53,198 nucleotides of DNA from Oscillospiraceae bacterium (GCA_015063795.1 SVTL01000014.1:1-53198), one strand, 5' to 3'. Counted from the first letter of the stretch, positions 1 to 7,109 are shown. Numbers and translations are program-made. The notes: generated by a model not told the origin, from the sequence alone.

Positions 1-135
1 CTTGTTTTATCTCATGAACATACGGAACTTGTTTGGCTCCCATACAAAGAAGCAAGAGAAAGATTGCAATGGGATTCCAACAAGACTGCTTTATATGAAT
101 TGAATTGCATATTATCAAAACAACACGGTAAATGA
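1..135 (+). CDS. NUDIX hydrolase, C-terminal fragment (cut by window edge)
   Basis: The frame is open from the first base to a TGA at 133-135 and gives 44 residues with the pattern EHTELVWLPYKEA followed by WDSNKTALYELN. That pattern is typical of the C-terminus of small NUDIX pyrophosphatases (dihydroneopterin-triphosphate or dNTP pyrophosphatase type), where the sequence HTEYRW..Y.EA and W(D)xNKxALxELN is common. The NUDIX box itself lies upstream of the window, so the exact substrate class cannot be judged. The codon use is more AT-rich than that of most genes further right. The gene ends 13 bases before a palindromic mobile element. Family assignment from a short tail is moderately sure. 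Confidence 0.6.
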   Translation, partial: LVLSHEHTELVWLPYKEARERLQWDSNKTALYELNCILSKQHGK

Positions 136-148
136 CTGCTTAACACCA

Positions 149-595
149 AGCCTCCCTTGTGTAAAGGGAGGTGGCACGCGAAGCGTGACGGAGGGATTGT
201 AATGCAGAGAAAACATAATAAAGACATTGTTCCAACCGCAAAAATGCTGCGGAAGAATATGACAAAAGAAGAAAATCACCTTTGGTATGATTTCCTACGC
301 ACCTATCCCGTTCGATTTTCTCGTCAGAAGGTTCTCGGTAAGTATATTGCGGATTTTTACTGTGCAGAGGCAAAGCTCGTCATAGAGCTTGACGGTTCAG
401 GACATTATACCGAGGAAGGAAAACAATATGATGAAGAACGAACCGCTTTCCTTGAAAAATACGGATTGACGGTTATCAGAATACCGAATACGGAAATACA
501 TAAAAACTTTCGGGGTGTTTGCGAATATATTGATCAGCTCGTAGAACAATCCCTCAGTCAGCTTCGCTGACAGCTCCCTTTACACAAGGGAGCCT
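149..595. mobile_element. Compact palindromic-end element carrying a DUF559 gene (copy 1)
   Basis: The unit is 447 bp. Its two ends are inverted repeats of about 50 bp. Each end holds an outer hairpin (CTCCCTT / AAAGGGAG around GTGT) and a smaller inner hairpin, followed by GAGGGATTGT pointing inwards. The inner stems here are CACGC-gaa-GCGTG (left) and GTCAGC-ttc-GCTGAC (right). The only gene inside is the DUF559 protein at 202-570: the left end supplies its Shine-Dalgarno GGAGGG (190-195) and the right end supplies its stop codon. Two gene-less copies of the same ends lie at 741-864 and 9149-9275. That it moves is inference from copy number, placement between genes and the tight fit of gene to ends; no target duplication is evident. 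Confidence 0.6.
202..570 (+). CDS. DUF559 (PD-(D/E)XK, Vsr-like) endonuclease-domain protein
   Basis: The protein has 122 residues. The start chosen is ATG 202, five bases after GGAGGGA; an upstream in-frame TTG at 157 would place coding inside the terminal hairpin and is unlikely. The family pattern is clear: an N-terminal helix with TKEENHLW (21-28), FSRQKVLGKYIADFYC (39-54), LVIELDGSGHY (59-69), then YDEERTAFLEKYGLTVIRI. D51, E62 and D64 fit the metal-binding triad of the PD-(D/E)XK fold, with H68 after it. DUF559 proteins are related to Vsr mismatch endonucleases and are predicted nucleases. The last residues (SLSQLR) are encoded by the right palindromic end, so gene and element are one unit. 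A role in moving the element is a hypothesis. Confidence 0.85.
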   Translation: MQRKHNKDIVPTAKMLRKNMTKEENHLWYDFLRTYPVRFSRQKVLGKYIADFYCAEAKLVIELDGSGHYTEEGKQYDEERTAFLEKYGLTVIRIPNTEIHKNFRGVCEYIDQLVEQSLSQLR

Positions 596-740
596 TTTTT
601 GTTCATCTATGTCTTGTCAATTTTCCTGACAAGCACTGACTGAATTAAAGACATCAATATTTTGCCAAAAGTAACGCAAAGGCTCTTTTGACATTGACAT
701 ATCAAAAGCCTATTCAATTACCTTCCGGGCGGTAAAAAAG

Positions 741-864
741 AGCCTCCCTTGTGTAAAGGGAGGTGGCACGCGTCAGCGTGACGGAGGGATTGTAAAAGGT
801 TAGATTTTCGCTCAAAACAATCCCTCAGTCGCTTCGCGACAGCTCCCTTTACACAAGGGAGCCT
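741..864. repeat. Gene-less copy of the DUF559 element ends (copy 2, MITE-like)
   Basis: This 124-bp unit has the same left and right ends as copy 1, joined by a 30-odd-bp spacer without a gene. The outer hairpin is the same, but the inner stems differ while still pairing: CACGC-gtca-GCGTG on the left and GTCGC-ttc-GCGAC on the right (copy 1: GTCAGC/GCTGAC). Preservation of pairing despite sequence change suggests that the folded end is what is recognised. It begins AGCCTCCC and ends GGGAGCCT, as do the other copies. Confidence 0.75.
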
Positions 865-960
865 TGGTTCGTGCTAACTCGTTCGCTTTCAAACAGACGA
901 AAAGTTGGTTGTAGTCTTTAGTTAAGGCATACGAAGCACTGCTTTTGTGGACACAAATGC

Positions 961-1001
961 AAAAATGCGGCATACCTCTTTCGAGATCTGCCGCATTTTT
1001 T
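961..1001 (-). terminator. Rho-independent terminator after the VWA gene
   Basis: AAAAATGCGGCA (961-972) pairs with TGCCGCATTTTTT (989-1001) around a 16-base loop. It lies about 55 bases past the stop of the minus-strand VWA gene and has T-runs on both strands, so it could work in either direction. Confidence 0.8.
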
Positions 1002-1055
1002 GAAAACTGTCCTTTAGGGCTCACCCCTATCAGCCGCCCCGTTTTTTGTTTGTTA

Positions 1056-1700
1056 TCACGATCGGCTCTGAAAATCCGCATTGATGTCATCGCTCCAGTC
1101 CTTGCAAAGCGGGGCGTTTGACCGCATGCGGCTGACCGCTTTGGCCACCGACTGATAGAGGATCTTCGTCCCCTTGCCGTCCGCCTTGTAGTTGACCGCG
1201 CGGTCCTTTTCGATGCCGTAACGGGCGGCGGTCTCCACCGCATCGATGTTGGCGCCGATGAAGAGAAACTCCCAGCCGTTGCCTTTCTTCTTTTTTTCGA
1301 TGATGGCCTTGACCTGCTCGCTTGTATAGCGGCGGCTGGCGTTCTCCTGCCCGTCGGTGGTGATGACGAACATGGTGTGAGAGGGCACATCCTCGGGGCG
1401 GGCGTATTTGTGGATGGTCTCGATGTGGCGGATGGTATCGCCCAGCGCATCGATCAGCGCCGTACAGCCGCGGACGGTATACTCCTGCTCACTCATCCGC
1501 GGAACGTCGGAAAGGGCGATGCGGTCGTGCAGGACCGCGCTTTCGTGGTCGAAGAGAACGGTGGAGACATAGCAAACCCCGTCCTGCTGTTTCTGCTTTT
1601 CGATCATGGCGTTGAAGCCGCCGACGGTATCCTGCTCCAGCCCTGCCATCGATCCGCTGCGGTCGAGGAGGAAGACAAGCTCGGTTGTGTTGTTTTTCAT
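1056..1700 (-). CDS. VWA-domain protein with intact MIDAS motif
   Basis: The 214-residue protein is essentially one von Willebrand factor A domain. The metal-ion-dependent adhesion site is visible: DRSGS at 13-17, a conserved Thr at about 80 in RGCTALIDAL, and Asp116 in TTDGQEN. There is no signal peptide or membrane segment, so it should be cytoplasmic, like the VWA proteins of AAA/VWA and Ter-type systems rather than surface adhesins. It lies 121 bp downstream of the macro-domain gene on the same strand and ends at a good terminator, so the two may share a transcript. VWA domains bind partner proteins through a metal; the partner is not known, though its neighbour is an obvious candidate. 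Confidence 0.85.
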   Translation of the reverse strand: MKNNTTELVFLLDRSGSMAGLEQDTVGGFNAMIEKQKQQDGVCYVSTVLFDHESAVLHDRIALSDVPRMSEQEYTVRGCTALIDALGDTIRHIETIHKYARPEDVPSHTMFVITTDGQENASRRYTSEQVKAIIEKKKKGNGWEFLFIGANIDAVETAARYGIEKDRAVNYKADGKGTKILYQSVAKAVSRMRSNAPLCKDWSDDINADFQSRS

Positions 1701-1821
1701 GATAAAAAACCTCTCTTTCCTTTGATGGCTTTATTGTACATCAAAAGAAGAGAGGTTTGGTCGCCTGTCAAGCGACAAAAGAGGATTTGAATGGTCTGCG
1801 CCGTCCGTATGAGAAAAAACG

Positions 1822-2847
1822 TCATGCGCCGAGCAGGCTCTGGTCGAAGGCGAACAGCGCTTCGTTGATCTCGAAAATATTATAGTTTCCTTTTTCGATG
1901 AAATATTCGATGATGATGTCGAACTTGCTGCTGTGCGAGAGGGCAAAGCCGGCTTTGCGGAGCAGATCCTCGGTCTCCTCCAGAGAGAGCTCGAGGGCGA
2001 TGGCAAAGGCGAGGGCGGTGGGCTTGCTGGGCTTGTAATGCACATCGCTGCGGATCTTGGAAAAGAGCTTGCGGTCGATGTTCGCTTTTTTGTAGCAGGC
2101 AGCGTCGGTCATGCCCTTTTCGTCGATCTTCCGCAGCAGCATCTGCGAAAAGCTTTCGTCAAGGAGCTTCAGCTTCGCTTTCAGGTCATCCTCGGCAGGC
2201 ATAGCGGCAGCACCGCACGCATCAAGAAAGTCTTCGTCCGCTTTCTTACTTTTTATGCGCGGAGCCATTAACGAAAGCGCATTCATACGAATCGGCTCGC
2301 GCCTGCGATCGGCATGCTCGTCTGCGTAACGATCGTCAATGTATTCGGCAATGTCAGAGAAGAGCTTCTCGCTGATCGTGTGGGAAGCTCGGTCAAAGAT
2401 GACGAGATAGACCGTCATCTCGTTTTCAAGCAGGAAGCCGCTGATCGCATCGACAGCCACCTTCAACGCCTGATCCTTGGGGTATCCGTAAACGCCGGAC
2501 GAGATGAGCGGAAACGCAACCGTTTCACAGTTATGCTCCTTTGCGAGGGCAAGAGATTGGAGATAGCAGGAGGCAAGCAAGGCCTTTTCGTTGCTCTTTC
2601 CGCCAAGCCAACGGGGACCGACCGTGTGGATCACATAGCGGCAGGGCAGATGATAGGCACCGGTTATTTTGGCATGACCGGTTTCGCAGCCGCCAAGCGT
2701 TTTGCATTCGGCAAGAAGCTCAGCACCTGCGGCGCGGTGAATCGCACCGTCAACCCCTCCGCCGCCCAACAGCGACGGATTGGCAGCATTGACAATGGCA
2801 TCCACCTTCATGTTTGTGATATCGTTTCTTACGATGTTAAGCGGCAT
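1822..2847 (-). CDS. Macro-domain (ADP-ribose-binding) protein with C-terminal helical domain
   Basis: The first ~160 residues of 341 are a macro domain: [18 protein letters not shown] (20-37) and SSGVYGYP (about 117-123) are the ADP-ribose-binding loops, as in O-acetyl-ADP-ribose deacetylases and ADP-ribosyl-hydrolases. A linker of about 50 residues leads to a second domain (about 220-335) with [18 protein letters not shown] and [16 protein letters not shown], which reads like a helix-turn-helix domain; similar domains are familiar in Firmicutes as a C-terminal partner of macro or kinase-like domains. The start at 2847 has a strong GAGGAGGG site. It could read or erase an ADP-ribose mark, or sense free ADP-ribose to control DNA binding; the VWA gene follows it. 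The exact activity cannot be told from sequence. Confidence 0.8.
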   Translation of the reverse strand: MPLNIVRNDITNMKVDAIVNAANPSLLGGGGVDGAIHRAAGAELLAECKTLGGCETGHAKITGAYHLPCRYVIHTVGPRWLGGKSNEKALLASCYLQSLALAKEHNCETVAFPLISSGVYGYPKDQALKVAVDAISGFLLENEMTVYLVIFDRASHTISEKLFSDIAEYIDDRYADEHADRRREPIRMNALSLMAPRIKSKKADEDFLDACGAAAMPAEDDLKAKLKLLDESFSQMLLRKIDEKGMTDAACYKKANIDRKLFSKIRSDVHYKPSKPTALAFAIALELSLEETEDLLRKAGFALSHSSKFDIIIEYFIEKGNYNIFEINEALFAFDQSLLGA

Positions 2848-2892
2848 GATACGTCCCTCCTCACGGTTGGCAGCGCAGATTTTGCGGATTCG

Positions 2893-3819
2893 TTAAAACG
2901 TCACGATCTCGGGCTCTTTGCCGAACGCGCAGAAGGAGGCGGTTGCATTCTTCATGTAAAAGACCTGCGTGTTGCCATCGGTTTCGTTGTACATTCCGCG
3001 CAGATTGGGATAGGCATCCAGCATCGCCTTTTTTGCTTCCACGCGGTCGTCTTCGACCAGCTCGCAGGCGATGCGGATCCAGGCGCCGTTACAAAAGGCG
3101 CAGATCTCGGCCTTGGGGTTGGTGGCCAGCTGACGGCTGGTGGGCTTGACCTTGCCGGTCTGGATGTAGAGCCTGCCCTCAAATTCGTTGACCGTACCGA
3201 ACGGGCGGACTCTCGGCTGATCGCCCTCGACTGTGGCCAGATAATACACCTCTGCTTGTTTCAGAAAATCGTAAACTCGCTTCATGGTTTCTTCTCCTTG
3301 TGTTGTTTGTAAGCCGCACAGGGCATACAGCCTTTCGATGCACGGCGCTTTGTATTTTATGTAGGAATCGATGTCCTCGGGAAAAAGCGCGGCCGCCTGC
3401 TCCTTCACTTGGCTGTACGCTCGGACGGCCTCGGGATGGCTTCGCAGAAAATCGCGGAAGACGAGATGGCGGTTCAGCTCTTTCGAATCCTTCCTGCACA
3501 CATACAGATGATGGCTCATCAAATGAGGCTTGTTCTCATAGCGGAAGGCCTCCCGCCCCGGAATTCCCAGATCGCCCTCGTGAAAATATCCGATCCCGGC
3601 CAAGCGGGACACAACATCCTCCCATGCGGCTTCATCCTCGATGATCACATCCAGGTCGATGCAGGGCTTGGCGGACATGCCCTCCACCGCGGTGCTTCCC
3701 ACGTGCTCGATGCCAACGATCCGATCGCCGATCGCGCTTTCAATGTCCGTTTTGATTGTCTCAAAAGCGGTTTTCCACGCCCTGTCATAGGGCAGAACGG
3801 TCACTTTTTTGGTTTTCAT
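2893..3819 (-). CDS. GrpB-family nucleotidyltransferase fused in frame to a PNPOx-like flavin protein
   Basis: Residues 1-170 match the GrpB/UPF0157 family (nucleotidyltransferase fold): HVGSTAV at 39-45 and IDLDV with D55 and D57. Residues 179-308 are a pyridoxamine 5'-phosphate oxidase-like domain: MKRVYDFLKQAEVYYLATVE then QPRVRPFG and GKVKPTSRQL. The two families are usually separate proteins of about 175 and 130 residues. Here there is no stop between them, yet the second part has its own strong start: AAGGAG seven to eight bases before ATG 3285. So either a fusion protein, a separate 130-residue protein, or both may be made. Flavin- or heme-linked reductase function is typical for the second family; that of GrpB is poorly known. 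Confidence 0.8.
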   Translation of the reverse strand: MKTKKVTVLPYDRAWKTAFETIKTDIESAIGDRIVGIEHVGSTAVEGMSAKPCIDLDVIIEDEAAWEDVVSRLAGIGYFHEGDLGIPGREAFRYENKPHLMSHHLYVCRKDSKELNRHLVFRDFLRSHPEAVRAYSQVKEQAAALFPEDIDSYIKYKAPCIERLYALCGLQTTQGEETMKRVYDFLKQAEVYYLATVEGDQPRVRPFGTVNEFEGRLYIQTGKVKPTSRQLATNPKAEICAFCNGAWIRIACELVEDDRVEAKKAMLDAYPNLRGMYNETDGNTQVFYMKNATASFCAFGKEPEIVTF

Positions 3820-3858
3820 TTCGTTTTCCTTTTGATCTGTCTTAAAAAAAGCGATCCC

Positions 3859-4545
3859 TCACGGGCGGTAAAACGGGCAGGCTTCCATTCGGCATTGGTT
3901 GTTCTGCTTCGCGCGGGAGCAGACAGGCGGACTGTGCTTCATCGGCACGTGCAGATGTTCGTTTGTAAAGCGAACCGCCTCCAGAATGGCCAGATAGGAA
4001 TCCCTTTTGCAGCAGCGCGGACCGCCGTTTTGCCCGATGGCGGAAAGGGCTTGTGCCGTCATTTGATTGGACAGCCCCCACGCTTGCCCGGACAGAGGAG
4101 TTGCCTTCAGCGCGATGGAAACATACATTCCCGCGCTGATGCCCGCACCGCAGGCGCCCCAGAAGCCGCAGACTCCGCCCGGGACCTGACTGCCCCGCTT
4201 CTGCATCTCGGCCAGCGCGGGTTTCAGATCGAGCTTACCGCCGGCGTTTTTGTAGGCGGTCAACAGAGCTGAGCCCACCATGATGTGATGCTCGGGACCG
4301 TGCATGTGGCAGGAGGGCAGGCGCATCATCTGCTCTATGAGCGCGATCGGATCGGAGGAGCGGCTGTTCAGGCAGATCGAAAGGATCGGATCGGTGCTTC
4401 CCATGTGGCAGGCATCGCAGACAAAGTGTCCGTTGATGCAACGCGTTTTGCTGAGACACTTTTTGCGGCAGAAAACGCATTCCATTTCGGTATCGGCATC
4501 GAGATATTCCAGCGGTGCGCGGCAGATCAGGCATTCTTCGTTCAT
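3859..4545 (-). CDS. DUF5714 cysteine-rich protein
   Basis: The 228-residue protein starts with a Cys-rich segment (CLICRAPLEYL, ECVFCRKKC, CINGHFVCDACH) that looks like one or two zinc-binding or Fe-S ribbons, followed by an alpha-helical part with HMHGPEHHIMVGSALL and a Gly/Cys-rich segment GGVCGFWGACGAGISAG. The C-terminus has further Cys residues (PRCCKRDSY, CSRAKQNNQCRMEACPFY). This is the DUF5714 arrangement. The family is often found beside radical-SAM or SAM-methyltransferase genes, and a methyltransferase remnant does lie just downstream (4564-4746). Cofactor and reaction are unknown; the many cysteines suggest metal binding. Confidence 0.75.
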   Translation of the reverse strand: MNEECLICRAPLEYLDADTEMECVFCRKKCLSKTRCINGHFVCDACHMGSTDPILSICLNSRSSDPIALIEQMMRLPSCHMHGPEHHIMVGSALLTAYKNAGGKLDLKPALAEMQKRGSQVPGGVCGFWGACGAGISAGMYVSIALKATPLSGQAWGLSNQMTAQALSAIGQNGGPRCCKRDSYLAILEAVRFTNEHLHVPMKHSPPVCSRAKQNNQCRMEACPFYRP

Positions 4546-4563
4546 GTCATTTTTCTCCCATGA

Positions 4564-4746
4564 TTATCGTTTTGCGATCACGATCGGCTGATAGAAGCCG
4601 GTCTGCTCGGGAAAGAGCCAGCTGACCTCACGGCATCCGCAGGCGGTGAAGCGCTCGGTCAATGTGTCCCGCCTGAGTGCGCGGTATTCGCATTCGAATT
4701 TGTGAATGGCAAGACTTTTTCCGTCGCGGCGACGGTCTTTTTTAAA
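4564..4746 (-). pseudogene. 3' remnant of a class I SAM-dependent methyltransferase gene
   Basis: Between the deformylase and DUF5714 genes the minus strand holds an open frame of about 60 codons without a start, closed upstream by a TGA at 4747-4749. Its translation runs KSLAIHKFECEYRALRRDTL, then a segment with CGCREVSWLFPEQTGFYQP and ends IVIAKR. The tail with EYRALTRxEL, WLFPExTGFYQPIVIAxK is characteristic of the C-termini of small SAM methyltransferases of Clostridia. The SAM-binding part is absent, so this is a truncated relic. A hairpin CCGTCG-cgg-CGACGG lies at its broken edge. Confidence 0.6.
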
Positions 4747-5167
4747 TCAAAATGCCGTTGGTGTGGTCGATCTCGTGCTGAATGATCTGCGCGGTGAAGC
4801 CCTCGTAGGTCTTGATGCGCACTTGAAAATCGAGCGTCTGCCAGCGCACCTTGATGCGTTTGTACCGCTTGCAGGACCTCGGACCGCCGAGAAGAGACAG
4901 ACAGCCCTCCGTCGTATCGTAAGCGCCGTCCTTTTTGAGGATCTCGGGGTTGAGCATCACGGTGTAGGCAGGCGATTGTCCGCTTTCGTCCCAAAAGGCA
5001 ATGATCCGCTTGCGGACGCCGATCATATTCGCCGCCATCCCGACACAATCCTCCTTGTGTGCGGTGAGCGTGTCAAGCAGGTCCTGCGCGGTCTGTAAAT
5101 CGTCCCTGCCCGCAACCTCCGACTGTCTTGCAAGAAAGATCGGATCGTGCATCAGCTCTTTGACCAT
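4742..5167 (-). CDS. Peptide deformylase-like metalloprotein
   Basis: The 141-residue protein carries the three deformylase motifs: GMAANMIG (43-50), EGCLS (87-91, Cys89) and HEIDH (131-135). Cys89, His131 and His135 would hold the Fe2+/Zn2+ and Glu132 would be the catalytic base. In the first motif the usual GLAAPQ has become GMAANM, so the active-site Gln is Met48. The protein is shorter than standard Def (about 165-190) because little follows HEIDH. Short proteins of this subtype are common in Firmicutes as extra copies. It could remove formyl groups from a subset of proteins or have a changed substrate. The SDR gene ends 4 bp upstream of its start, so the genes are cotranscribed. Confidence 0.8.
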   Translation of the reverse strand: MVKELMHDPIFLARQSEVAGRDDLQTAQDLLDTLTAHKEDCVGMAANMIGVRKRIIAFWDESGQSPAYTVMLNPEILKKDGAYDTTEGCLSLLGGPRSCKRYKRIKVRWQTLDFQVRIKTYEGFTAQIIQHEIDHTNGILI

Positions 5168-5171
5168 GGGG

Positions 5172-5999
5172 TTACTCCTTTTCTCTACCCGTTTTCGGGC
5201 GTTTTTCTCTCAAAATCTGCTTGATCACAAGCAGCTGAAGCGAATGGGGAAGGGCGTTCAGCATCCGAAGCAGGGGATTGCGGTTGATCGCGTAGGCAAA
5301 GGCGGGCTTTTTCTTTTGCAGAATGCCCGTCACCTTCTGCGCCAAACGGTCGGGAGTGATGCTTTTCGCCTCCACGCTTTCCACGATTTTCTTAAAACGG
5401 TCGGCGTTGCAGGTGTAGAGGGCGGTCTTGCGGCAAAAACGGTCGAGCGCATCGGTGGATACGTCTAACATCCCCGTCTTCACCGCTCCTGCGCGGAGGA
5501 CACTGACGAAGATGTCCTTCAGCTGCAGCTCCATGCGAAGCGAGTAGGCATATTTGTCCAGCGTGCTTTTGGTGATGGCGTAAAGCCCCGTGAAGGGCAG
5601 GGGATCGAGGGGTGCCAGCTCGCTGGTGACCATCAGGATGCGGCTTCCCTTTTGCAGCAGGGGCAGAAAGGTCTTGTTGACCAGAAACGCACCGCCCACG
5701 TTGATGCGGAAGATCTGCTCAAAGGCGGCGCTGTCGGTCTCCACCAGAGAATCCAGCTGATAGATTCCCGCAAAGTGGATCAGAGCGAACAGCGAGTCGG
5801 TCTGAGCCTTGACCGTGCGAAAGGCGGTTTGAATGCTCTCTTCGCTTGTCACGTCTGCTTCGATGGGGAGGATGTTCTTTTCCGCCTCATCCACCTGCCT
5901 GTCCAGAGCGAACACGCGAAAGCCGTTTTTTGCCAGCAAACGAGCCGCGGCGCGCCCCATGCCGCCGTATGCGCCCGTGATCAGAATCGAGCGCATCAT
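5172..5999 (-). CDS. Short-chain dehydrogenase/reductase (SDR)
   Basis: A classical SDR of 275 residues. The N-terminal TGAYGGMG (8-15) is the dinucleotide-binding TGxxxGxG, ADVT (about 48-51) is the adenine pocket, and Tyr140 with Lys144 (YAITK) plus a Ser near 126 form the catalytic triad. After the Rossmann core there is a 90-residue tail with basic C-terminus (LREKRPKTGREKE), as in SDRs that attach to membranes and reduce lipid-like or steroid-like substrates. The start overlaps the stop of the upstream NUDIX gene by four bases, pointing to translational coupling. Acidic or basic residues after the second beta strand (LDRQ) suggest NAD(P)H use but do not settle it. The substrate is unknown. 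Confidence 0.85.
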   Translation of the reverse strand: MMRSILITGAYGGMGRAAARLLAKNGFRVFALDRQVDEAEKNILPIEADVTSEESIQTAFRTVKAQTDSLFALIHFAGIYQLDSLVETDSAAFEQIFRINVGGAFLVNKTFLPLLQKGSRILMVTSELAPLDPLPFTGLYAITKSTLDKYAYSLRMELQLKDIFVSVLRAGAVKTGMLDVSTDALDRFCRKTALYTCNADRFKKIVESVEAKSITPDRLAQKVTGILQKKKPAFAYAINRNPLLRMLNALPHSLQLLVIKQILREKRPKTGREKE

Positions 6000-6382
6000 G
6001 CGTATGCCTCTTGTATGTTCGCTAAGATCTCCTCGTCGGCGGGGCAGAAGGCGTACTGCGGGATCTCGCTCGGTGTGATCCAGCGGATGTCGTTGTGCTC
6101 CAGCTTCTGCGGGTTACCCTGAGCGATCGCGGCGTGAAAGAGCGTGAGATGGACGGTCAGATCGGGATAGCGGTGGACAACGTCCGTAAACACATCGCCG
6201 ACGGCGACCGTCACGCCCAGCTCCTCGCGGCATTCGCGGATGAGAGCCTCCTCCTTGGATTCCCCGCTCTCCACCTTGCCGCCCACGAATTCCCACAAAA
6301 GCCCGCGCGCCTTGTGCTGCGGACGCTGGCAGATCATAAACTGTCCGCCCTGCCAAATGAGAGCGGCAACCACTTCGGTCAT
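5996..6382 (-). CDS. NUDIX hydrolase, MutT-like (8-oxo-dGTP diphosphatase type)
   Basis: The start is taken at 6382 (MTEVVAALIW), eight bases after AAGGAG; a longer frame to 6433 has no ribosome site. The 128-residue protein has a complete NUDIX box: G35, E41, R49 E50, E53 E54 and G56 in the spacing GX5EX7REUXEEXG. The sequence before it (QRPQHKARGLLWEFVGGKVE) is typical of MutT enzymes that clean the nucleotide pool by hydrolysing 8-oxo-dGTP. It overlaps the SDR gene by four bases and lies 40 bp downstream of the nitroreductase. Substrate preference within MutT-like proteins cannot be told from sequence. Confidence 0.85.
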   Translation of the reverse strand: MTEVVAALIWQGGQFMICQRPQHKARGLLWEFVGGKVESGESKEEALIRECREELGVTVAVGDVFTDVVHRYPDLTVHLTLFHAAIAQGNPQKLEHNDIRWITPSEIPQYAFCPADEEILANIQEAYA

Positions 6383-6422
6383 AGTCGTTTTCTCCTTGCT
6401 TTTGCGTGCTGACCGCTTTGTC

Positions 6423-6953
6423 TTATTCCACAACCGAGATCAGCTCATCGGGATCCTTGCGTTTTTTCTCGCGGAGCTTGTCGCCCTCGGAGGCATAGCC
6501 CAGCGAGATCACCAACCGCACCGCGCCTTCCGGCGAGCAGATGCGGCGGATGGCGGCATCGTCAAACCAGCCGAGGATGCAGGTGCCAAGTCCCTGCGCG
6601 GTGGCCTCGGCGGTGATGTACGCCGCGAGGATGCCGATGTCGATGGAGCGGTAGTCGTTGTGCTTCACGCGGGCGCCGAGCGCGGCGGTGGCGGAATAGG
6701 GCATCTCCGACAGCACCAGGAAAAGCGGAACATCGTCGGCAAATTTGTTCATACCCATGCCCTGAACGGCCTTGGCCACCTGACGCGCGGCCTCTCCCTT
6801 GCAGAGGGTGATGCGGTAGGGCTGACTGTTGCAGGCCGAGGGGGCCAGACGGGCGGAGGAGAGAATGCTCGCGATCTTCTCTGTCTCCACGGCGCGGGAA
6901 GCGTCGTAGCTGCGGCAGGACTGTCTGTTTTTGGCAATGTCCGAAAAATTCAT
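6423..6953 (-). CDS. Nitroreductase family flavoprotein
   Basis: A 176-residue FMN-dependent nitroreductase-like protein. The start at 6953 gives MNFSDIAKNRQSCRSYD, the usual N-terminus with the FMN-phosphate-binding Arg-Ser-x-Arg region, followed by ARLAPSACNSQPYR (substrate/FMN pocket) and, near the C-terminus, GLGTCILGWFDDAAI and VISLGYASE. Such enzymes reduce quinones, nitro compounds or act as flavin reductases with NAD(P)H. The short length matches the small, one-domain branch of the family. It is followed at 40 bp by the mutT-like gene and probably forms one transcript with it and the SDR. Physiological substrate is unknown. Confidence 0.85.
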   Translation of the reverse strand: MNFSDIAKNRQSCRSYDASRAVETEKIASILSSARLAPSACNSQPYRITLCKGEAARQVAKAVQGMGMNKFADDVPLFLVLSEMPYSATAALGARVKHNDYRSIDIGILAAYITAEATAQGLGTCILGWFDDAAIRRICSPEGAVRLVISLGYASEGDKLREKKRKDPDELISVVE

Positions 6954-7109
6954 AAAGCACAACCTTCTTTCTTTTGTTCGTTGAAACCAGTATAGCATAA
7001 AAACGATAGAAAAAACACCCTTTTTCGCAAAAAAAAAAGACGCATCTTTGTGCGGCAAAAGGAAAAAAGCATCCTCTCAAAAAGAGACGATGCTCAAAAA
7101 AGACGATGC

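Larger units (their letters stand above)
571..1055. other. Intergenic region with palindromic repeats, no gene
   Basis: This 485-bp stretch holds no plausible coding sequence. It contains the right end of the DUF559 element, a block GTCAATTTTCCTGACAAGC (616-634) that recurs near 9300, the gene-less repeat copy 741-864, a block GAAGCACTGCTTTTGTGGAC (929-948) related to that after copy 3, and the terminator of the VWA gene at 961-1001. A small inverted pair GGCTCTTTTGAC / ATATCAAAAGCC lies at about 681-712. Confidence 0.7.

Noticed and set aside
157-201. N-terminal extension of the DUF559 protein from a TTG
   Set aside because: It would be encoded by the terminal hairpin and has no ribosome site; ATG 202 has an excellent one.
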